DNA of 18,484 nucleotides, taken from CANJQH01 sp031368515 (GTDB lineage Bacteria; Chloroflexota; Anaerolineae; J036; Brachytrichaceae). The position numbers and the translations under genes are program-made. The notes under the pieces were generated by a model. The model ran no database searches. It had not been told where the DNA came from and saw nothing but the letters and a program-made list of their open reading frames with translations. Below, piece by piece: positions 14,572 through 18,484 of this stretch (position 1 is its first letter; every line of letters begins with the position of its first letter). The stretch spans positions 1 through 18,484 of the forward strand of contig JANMNW010000114.1 of NCBI GenBank assembly GCA_031368515.1. The letters run 5' to 3'.

Positions 14572-15798
14572 TCAGTGGCGATCAGCCGCCGCGTCGCTCG
14601 GAGCGGTCTGTGAGTGGGTCATCGAGTCAGCCAGGCGGTTGGCGATGCGCGCTGCGGCGTGCCTACCGCCAATGCCAAAGGCTATGGACACGGCAATGGT
14701 GATTGCGCCCATCACAAGGCCAAAGCCGAGAGTGACGATTTCTGTCGGCAGGCCCATTTGTCGCAACGAGAGCGGAATTGCGAAGAACAGAATTGCGCCG
14801 CGTGCGACCACCGCCAGCACATGGGCATTGGAGATCGTTGACCCTGCGATGCCGCGCGCGACGGCGTTGGCCAGAATCAAAGCGATACCGATGATGAAGA
14901 GCCCGGACACAATGTGCGCCGCCACTGTGCCGATATCGCCGATGACTGCGCGCAGCACGTCCACGCCGATGACATCGGCTGCCTGAGTCAGCGCTGTGAT
15001 CAGAATCGCGCCAAAGACCAGCGTGCCCGCCAGCTCTGCCGGTGTGCGGCCTGCGATTTTTGCATCTTTGCCGAGGCCGAGCGCGCCGCCAAGTTTGTTG
15101 GCGCCTGCGCCGGCCAGAATGCTGCTGACCAGATCGGCGACGATGCGGCCGATGACGATGGCGAACACGATGATGATGCCGGCGCCGATCAGCTTGGGCA
15201 GCAACCCCATAATGGTGTCGATCAGGGCGGTCACCGGTTTGGCCACCGCATCAAATCCGAGCGGCTGCAAAGCGGTTGCGATGACCGGCAGCAGGATCAG
15301 CACGAAGAGCAGGGTGCCGATCGTTCCGGCCAGGCCGTTGGCGCCAAAGGCGCTGGCCATGCCAAGCCGTTCTGCCAATTTTTCCGAACCCGCCGCCGTC
15401 AGCAGATTGGTGACGATCATTCGGACTATGCGCGCCACGATGAACCCGATACCCATCACTGCAAGCGCGCCGAACAGGCTGGGCAAAAAGCCCATCACAC
15501 GGTTGGTCAGCGCGGTGATGGGCTCCAGCACACTGCTTAATCCGAGCGGACCGAGTATCAGCGGCAGCGCCAGCAGCCACACAAACCAATAGACGATTTC
15601 CGACAGCATTCGCGTGATGCCGGGGCTTTTCAAGCGCTGATCAAGGCCGGTGCGCTGACCGAGGCGGTTGATGGCCGTCCGTAACAGGCGCGAGAGCACA
15701 ATCGTGGCGATCAGCATCAGCAGCGCGCCAAGCAAAGCGGGCACAAATGGGCCAATGGCCGCAGCTGCGGATTGATAGAGGTTGTTCAGAATGTCCAT
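14572..15798 (-). CDS. TM-helix-repeat membrane protein (mechanosensitive-channel related)
   Basis: 408 residues from the ATG at 15798; the frame is open to 15876, but those residues are not family-like. It is almost wholly hydrophobic, with tandem repeats of about 95 residues: 91-147 (LEPITALTNRVMGFLPSLFGA, ending in GSEKLAERLGM) aligns with 186-242 (AKPVTALIDTIMGLLPKLIGA, ending in GANKLGGALGL), and a third copy starts near 281. This is the conserved TM-helix repeat seen in proteins annotated as small-conductance mechanosensitive channels. The soluble beta domain of MscS is not visible, so channel activity is uncertain. The C-terminus is short and polar. Convergent with the ssuA-like gene, divergent from the dioxygenase gene. 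Confidence 0.8.
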   Translation of the reverse strand: MDILNNLYQSAAAAIGPFVPALLGALLMLIATIVLSRLLRTAINRLGQRTGLDQRLKSPGITRMLSEIVYWFVWLLALPLILGPLGLSSVLEPITALTNRVMGFLPSLFGALAVMGIGFIVARIVRMIVTNLLTAAGSEKLAERLGMASAFGANGLAGTIGTLLFVLILLPVIATALQPLGFDAVAKPVTALIDTIMGLLPKLIGAGIIIVFAIVIGRIVADLVSSILAGAGANKLGGALGLGKDAKIAGRTPAELAGTLVFGAILITALTQAADVIGVDVLRAVIGDIGTVAAHIVSGLFIIGIALILANAVARGIAGSTISNAHVLAVVARGAILFFAIPLSLRQMGLPTEIVTLGFGLVMGAITIAVSIAFGIGGRHAAARIANRLADSMTHSQTAPSDAAADRH

Positions 15799-15961
15799 GC
15801 TGTTTCTGTGCCCGCTCCAGAGCCAAGTTGTGCCGGCTGTGAAATGCCCGCAACGTCCCTGGCGCCATGCGGTCACGCCTTAACGGCGCTTTGCCCTGGC
15901 GCAGACCGATTGAACGCATTCTAATGGTTTGGCGCCAGGCCCGCCTCGGGCGGCGGTGCAA

Positions 15962-15967
15962 TACAAT
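15962..15967 (+). promoter_or_regulatory. Possible -10 element for the dioxygenase gene
   Basis: TACAAT lies 23 bases before the ATG at 15991. No convincing -35 is present 16-18 bases upstream, where the sequence is GC-rich. The 15799-15990 divergent gap also holds a 9-base inverted pair, CCTGGCGCC (15858-15866) and GGCGCCAGG (15931-15939). Nothing else is recognisable in it. Confidence 0.3.
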
Positions 15968-15990
15968 GCCGGGCCAGGATTCAAAACGCC

Positions 15991-16833
15991 ATGTATACCT
16001 CGATACAACCCACACCCGCTTTCATTCGCGATGCGATTGACGCTCCTTTTGCGCTTGAGCCCGATCATATTGCGCGCTTTCGCCGCGATGGCTATGTCAA
16101 ACTAAAGTCAGTGCTGCCGCCCGATGCGCTTGCGTACTATGGCGACGAAATCACCGCGCAGGTGATTCGCTTGAACACGCAGAACAAGCCGATGGATGAG
16201 CGCAGCACCTATGAGAAGGCGTTTCTGCAAATCATGAACTTGTGGCGGCAAAGCGATCTGGTGCGCGAGTTTGTGTTTGGCAAGCGGCTTGCGCGCATTG
16301 CCGCCGAGCTTATGGGCGTTGCCGGCGTTCGCATGTATCACGACCAGGCGCTCTACAAAGAACCCAGCGGCGGGTTTACGCCGTGGCATGCCGATCAGTA
16401 TTATTGGCCGTTGAGCAATTCGAATACCGTCACGGCATGGATTCCATTACAAGCGACGCCGATGGAGATGGGCCCGCTGGCATTTAGCGTGGGCAGCCAA
16501 AAATTCGAGGAGGGCCGCCACCTTGCCATCAGCGACGAAAGTGAAAAGCAAATTCAGTATTCACTCAAGAATATGAATTATGCGCTGGATGAAAATCCAT
16601 TTGATTTGGGAGAAATCAGCTTCCATTGCGGTTGGACTTTTCACCGCGCCGGTCCCAATATGTCAACGTTGCCGCGCCGAGTCATGACGATCATTTTCAT
16701 GGAAGACGGCATTCGCCTGACGGCGCCAAAGAACAAAAATCAGCAAAATGACTGGGACACGTGGATGCCGGGCGCGCAAATTGGCGAAGTTGTGAACTCG
16801 CCGCTCAATCCAGTTTTGTACCGCGCCTCCTAA
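15991..16833 (+). CDS. Phytanoyl-CoA dioxygenase (PhyH) family Fe(II)/2-oxoglutarate oxygenase
   Basis: 280 residues, about the usual length. Iron ligands are His133 and Asp135 in TPWHADQYYW and the distal His218 in GWTFHRAGPN; Arg230 in LPRRVMTIIF fits the 2-oxoglutarate carboxylate ligand. The double-stranded beta-helix core includes MYHDQALYKEPSGG and AWIPLQATPMEMGPLAFSVGSQ. A cytoplasmic oxygenase hydroxylating a small molecule is expected; members act on phytanoyl-CoA, ectoine and many secondary metabolites, so the substrate is open. An AGGA site lies about 11 bases before the ATG. The gene stands alone, which gives no pathway clue apart from nearby sulfur genes. Confidence 0.85.
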   Translation: MYTSIQPTPAFIRDAIDAPFALEPDHIARFRRDGYVKLKSVLPPDALAYYGDEITAQVIRLNTQNKPMDERSTYEKAFLQIMNLWRQSDLVREFVFGKRLARIAAELMGVAGVRMYHDQALYKEPSGGFTPWHADQYYWPLSNSNTVTAWIPLQATPMEMGPLAFSVGSQKFEEGRHLAISDESEKQIQYSLKNMNYALDENPFDLGEISFHCGWTFHRAGPNMSTLPRRVMTIIFMEDGIRLTAPKNKNQQNDWDTWMPGAQIGEVVNSPLNPVLYRAS

Positions 16834-16900
16834 ACTCGCAGTTGCCTTCAAGTGCTCGATAAATCTTGGGTAAAGCGCGTCAGCATCTGGCAGGCGCAAT

Positions 16901-16929
16901 TTGAAGTAACAATCGCGCTCTCATAATAT
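16901..16929 (+). promoter_or_regulatory. Candidate promoter for the small HTH-like gene
   Basis: TTGAAG at 16901-16906 and TAATAT at 16924-16929 are 17 bases apart, in a run of AT-rich sequence (ATAATATTATTG). The predicted start near 16936 gives a structured leader of about 135 bases. A second -10-like TATACT occurs at 16963-16968 without a clear -35. Confidence 0.45.
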
Positions 16930-16976
16930 TATTGTGACTATGCCATGTCTTGCTTTATGTTGTATACTTGAGTGCA

Positions 16977-16993
16977 TTAGTTAAGTTGACTAA
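16977..16993. promoter_or_regulatory. Near-perfect 17-bp palindrome in the leader
   Basis: TTAGTTAA (16977-16984), central G, TTGACTAA (16986-16993); only one position departs from symmetry and it can pair as U-G in RNA. Placed after the predicted transcription start, it could be an operator for the HTH-like protein encoded downstream (autoregulation) or part of an RNA switch. Confidence 0.4.
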
Positions 16994-17002
16994 ACAGTAT
17001 AG

Positions 17003-17021
17003 CTGACCACGGGTCAGTTTT
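17003..17021 (+). terminator. Intrinsic terminator or attenuator hairpin upstream of the small gene
   Basis: CTGACC (17003-17008), loop ACG, GGTCAG (17012-17017), then TTTTA. The stem is perfect with a tight loop and a short T run. It lies 170 bases after the dioxygenase stop and 51 bases before the TTG start of the next gene. It may end dioxygenase transcripts or, if the promoter at 16901 is real, attenuate the small gene. Confidence 0.55.
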
Positions 17022-17057
17022 ATTGCAAAGTGTACCGAAGCTATTGAAGTTCCTGCC

Positions 17058-17063
17058 AAGGAG
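17058..17063 (+). promoter_or_regulatory. Ribosome binding site deciding the TTG start at 17072
   Basis: AAGGAG with 8 bases to TTG is the strongest ribosome site in this part of the window. The next in-frame ATG, at residue 20, lacks one. This supports the existence and start of the small gene. Confidence 0.65.
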
Positions 17064-17071
17064 CATATATT

Positions 17072-17452
17072 TTGGCCAAGAAGAAAAACGCATACGGAAA
17101 AAGATATACAGATGTACAGAAGGCCGCAATGATCAAATTGTGGCAAGCAAACTTGAGCAAAACCAAGCCTCAGTCCAAAATGGGGTTTTGTAAAGACCAG
17201 GGCATCACGACCATTACTTTGGATGCATGGTTGCGAGCAGCACATGGCACGACCAAGGCCAAGCCCGCCCGCATGGTAGAGCCGGAGCCGGAGATCCTTA
17301 GCGAGCGCGCGATTATCGTCGCGGGGGAACCGATGTCGGTTGCAATCGCAGTTGAAGACAGCGTGGCCGATCTGGTGCGCGCGATAAAAGAATACCAAGC
17401 CAATATTGACGCGTTGAAAGGTCAATTGCGGCAATGGGTTGAGACGCTTTAG
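17072..17452 (+). CDS. Small unrecognised protein with transposase-like HTH and C-terminal helix
   Basis: 126 residues, starting at TTG with an ideal ribosome site. I do not recognise the family. The N-terminus is very basic (MAKKKNAYGKRY). Residues about 12-56 resemble the homeodomain-like HTH at the start of IS3/IS66-type transposase subunits: RYTDVQKAAMIKLW as helix 1 and GFCKDQGITTITLDAWLRA as helices 2 and 3. A Pro/Glu linker (70-76) follows, and the tail VADLVRAIKEYQANIDALKGQLRQWVETL (98-126) could form a coiled coil. DNA binding as a dimer is plausible. The 5' half is AT-richer than neighbouring genes, hinting at separate origin. It is isolated between two hairpins, with no transposase catalytic gene beside it. 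Confidence 0.68.
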   Translation: MAKKKNAYGKRYTDVQKAAMIKLWQANLSKTKPQSKMGFCKDQGITTITLDAWLRAAHGTTKAKPARMVEPEPEILSERAIIVAGEPMSVAIAVEDSVADLVRAIKEYQANIDALKGQLRQWVETL

Positions 17453-17462
17453 TACACGAACG

Positions 17463-17522
17463 TGCCGCATTCTTTTTGCAGCTTATAGGGGAGCTGTAAA
17501 GGGGATGCGGCATTTGTTGTTT
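17463..17522 (+). terminator. Long 22-bp hairpin with U-rich tail
   Basis: Bases 17463-17484 pair without a gap to 17491-17512 around a 6-base loop (ATAGGG). Seventeen Watson-Crick pairs and five G-U pairs are formed. The wobbles work only in plus-strand RNA, so this is an RNA structure made by the transcript of the small gene. A U-rich run (TTTGTTGTTTT, 17513-17523) follows, as expected for an intrinsic terminator. The stem is much longer than needed for termination. Confidence 0.75.
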
Positions 17523-17611
17523 TCCGCAACGCCCTTGGGCAATGCCTGCACTGCCATCCGTGGCGCTGACAAGTCTTTGAGGAACCGAGGCGGCTCGTCG
17601 TGTTTCAGGAC

Positions 17612-17639
17612 TTGACATTTTCGGAAGCTGGGATAAATT
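17612..17639 (+). promoter_or_regulatory. Sigma70-like promoter of the solute-binding protein gene
   Basis: TTGACA (17612-17617, perfect -35) and TAAATT (17634-17639) are 16 bases apart. The start near 17646 leaves a leader of about 85 bases. The stretch 17523-17611 between terminator and promoter shows no gene. Confidence 0.5.
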
Positions 17640-17653
17640 GGTCTATACCTCTA

Positions 17654-17678
17654 GACTTCAACACCATGTTGAGTCAAC
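17654..17678 (+). promoter_or_regulatory. Overlapping inverted repeats in the leader, operator-like
   Basis: GACTTCAACA (17654-17663) pairs with TGTTGAGTC (17667-17675) across a CCA loop with one bulged base. It overlaps a second palindrome, GTTGAGTCAAC (17668-17678). Lying just after the predicted start of a sugar-type transporter gene, it suits a repressor operator. It lacks the central CG of LacI-family sites, so the regulator type is unclear. Confidence 0.4.
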
Positions 17679-17729
17679 GTGGAATGTACCGAGAACCTAT
17701 CGACCCCTAGCTCACCGGAGGATTTCCAG

Positions 17730-18484
17730 ATGACCACCCCACGCAAGAAGACGACTGAACTCAATCGACGCCGATTTCTTATGATGGCCGGCGCCGGCGG
17801 CGGCGCGGCGCTGTTGGCCGCATGCGGCGCACAGGCCACGCCTGCACCTGCGCCAACCGAAGCGCCCAAGGCCGAAGCGCCAAAAGTAGAGGCGCCCACG
17901 GCTGCGCCTGAAGCCACCAAAGCTGAAGAGCCCAAGCCGGCTGAACCGGAAGCGGTGCCGACGCAGCGCACCATTGGCGAAAACGAACCGGATGCAGTTA
18001 CGTTTTGGACCCCGGGTGGATCGGCGCGCTACTGCCAAAGCTTTAGCGACATCGCCAAAGCGTTTATGAGCGAAAACCCCGGCGTCAAGGTTGGAAGCGC
18101 GCAGTGTGGTGCGGGCGATCAGAATTTCACGGAGATCTTCCTCGCTCGCATCGCGGCCGGCAATCCGCCAGATGTGTCGATCATCTGGGATTCGCCAGCC
18201 TCGCTTGGTGTGCGCGGCGCGCTTGAACCGCTTGATGACCTGATGAAGGCGTCTGAAAATTCGCAGGTTGAAAATTGGCCTGAGGGCGTGTTATCCAGCT
18301 GTCAGTTTAACGGCAAGACGTACGGCCTGCCGGTTTCCGCCTCCGCATATTCAATGTATTTTGTGCCAAAGGTGTTTGAAAGCAAGGGCATCAAAATGAC
18401 ACGGGCGGACTTTCCGAAGACCTGGGACGAGATGCGCAAGTTGTCCAAGGAGTTCACCGTGTGGGAAGGCGACAAGCTGAAGTC
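17730..18484 (+). CDS. Extracellular solute-binding lipoprotein of a sugar-type ABC transporter (3' end outside window)
   Basis: 251 residues visible. A Tat signal (NRRRFLMMAGAGGG, 12-25) leads to the lipobox LLAAC (Cys32). Residues 33-85 are a low-complexity Ala/Pro/Glu/Lys linker of the kind common in Chloroflexota binding proteins. The globular part (VTFWTPGGSARYCQSFSDIAKAFMSENPGVKV, then RIAAGNPPDVSIIWDS, LEPLDDLM, FNGKTYGLPVSASAYSMYFVPKVFESKG, TWDEM) is family 1 solute-binding protein. It should deliver a sugar or oligosaccharide; permease genes probably follow beyond the window. An excellent GGAGGA ribosome site lies 7 bases before the ATG. Two cysteines in the visible domain might form a disulfide. 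Confidence 0.9.
   Translation, partial: MTTPRKKTTELNRRRFLMMAGAGGGAALLAACGAQATPAPAPTEAPKAEAPKVEAPTAAPEATKAEEPKPAEPEAVPTQRTIGENEPDAVTFWTPGGSARYCQSFSDIAKAFMSENPGVKVGSAQCGAGDQNFTEIFLARIAAGNPPDVSIIWDSPASLGVRGALEPLDDLMKASENSQVENWPEGVLSSCQFNGKTYGLPVSASAYSMYFVPKVFESKGIKMTRADFPKTWDEMRKLSKEFTVWEGDKLK

Noticed and set aside
14914..15592. Plus-strand frames of about 200 residues opposite the membrane protein
   Set aside because: Their Asp/Gln/His-rich composition mirrors the repeat-rich hydrophobic gene on the other strand.
17030..17457. Insertion sequence bounded by GTGTAC inverted repeats
   Set aside because: The repeats are short and imperfect, the right one overlaps the gene's stop codon, no target duplication is seen, and there is no catalytic transposase.
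17453..17530. Possible integron attC site, because AAC and GTT flank the long hairpin
   Set aside because: The core consensus RYYYAAC / GTTRRRY is not met and the hairpin is fully paired without the extrahelical bases attC needs.
17651..18038. Minus-strand Gly/Ala/Phe-rich frames opposite the last gene
   Set aside because: They are reverse readings of the Tat signal and Ala/Pro/Glu/Lys linker of the binding protein.

Overview
The window most likely comes from a free-living member of the Chloroflexota, perhaps Anaerolineae or a relative. The clues are GC-rich sequence (about 60% by eye), Tat-dependent lipoprotein binding proteins with RRRFL plus a LAAC lipobox and a long Ala/Pro/Glu/Lys linker, an Fe-S-type CysH, and a lipoprotein copper nitrite reductase with an extra cupredoxin domain. 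This lineage call is inference; no rRNA or marker gene is present. I see no tRNA, rRNA, CRISPR array or intact insertion sequence.

Layout. (1) 1-2320: a truncated copper nitrite reductase gene (minus), a divergent Crp/Fnr-type regulator (plus) and a small 2[4Fe-4S] ferredoxin (minus). (2) 2533-10349: one long plus-strand operon behind a good sigma70-like promoter. It encodes an SsuB/SsuC-type ABC ATPase and permease, CysH, CysD, CysN, sulfite reductase, Met8-type precorrin-2 dehydrogenase/ferrochelatase and CobA-type uroporphyrinogen III methyltransferase. (3) 13100-10346: the minus-strand operon hemC-hemD-hemB, converging on cobA with overlapping stop codons. (4) 13422-14538: a near-leaderless SsuA/TauA-like Tat lipoprotein, probably the binding protein for the ATPase and permease 9 kb away. 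(5) 14572-16833: a TM-helix-repeat membrane protein (minus) and a divergent PhyH-type Fe(II)/2-oxoglutarate dioxygenase. (6) 16834-17729: an AT-richer island with promoter, palindromes, an attenuator-like hairpin, a small unrecognised HTH-like gene starting at TTG, and a 22-bp RNA hairpin terminator. (7) 17730-end: the start of a sugar-type ABC solute-binding lipoprotein.

How it works together. CysDN activates sulfate to APS, CysH (APS-reductase type, so no CysC is needed) makes sulfite, and the siroheme enzyme reduces sulfite to sulfide. HemB, HemC and HemD make uroporphyrinogen III from ALA; CobA and Met8 turn it into siroheme for the sulfite reductase. The locus is thus a self-contained sulfur-assimilation unit that carries its own cofactor pathway from ALA onward and an importer of the sulfonate/nitrate/taurine type. 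The least explained part is the island at 16.9-17.5 kb.
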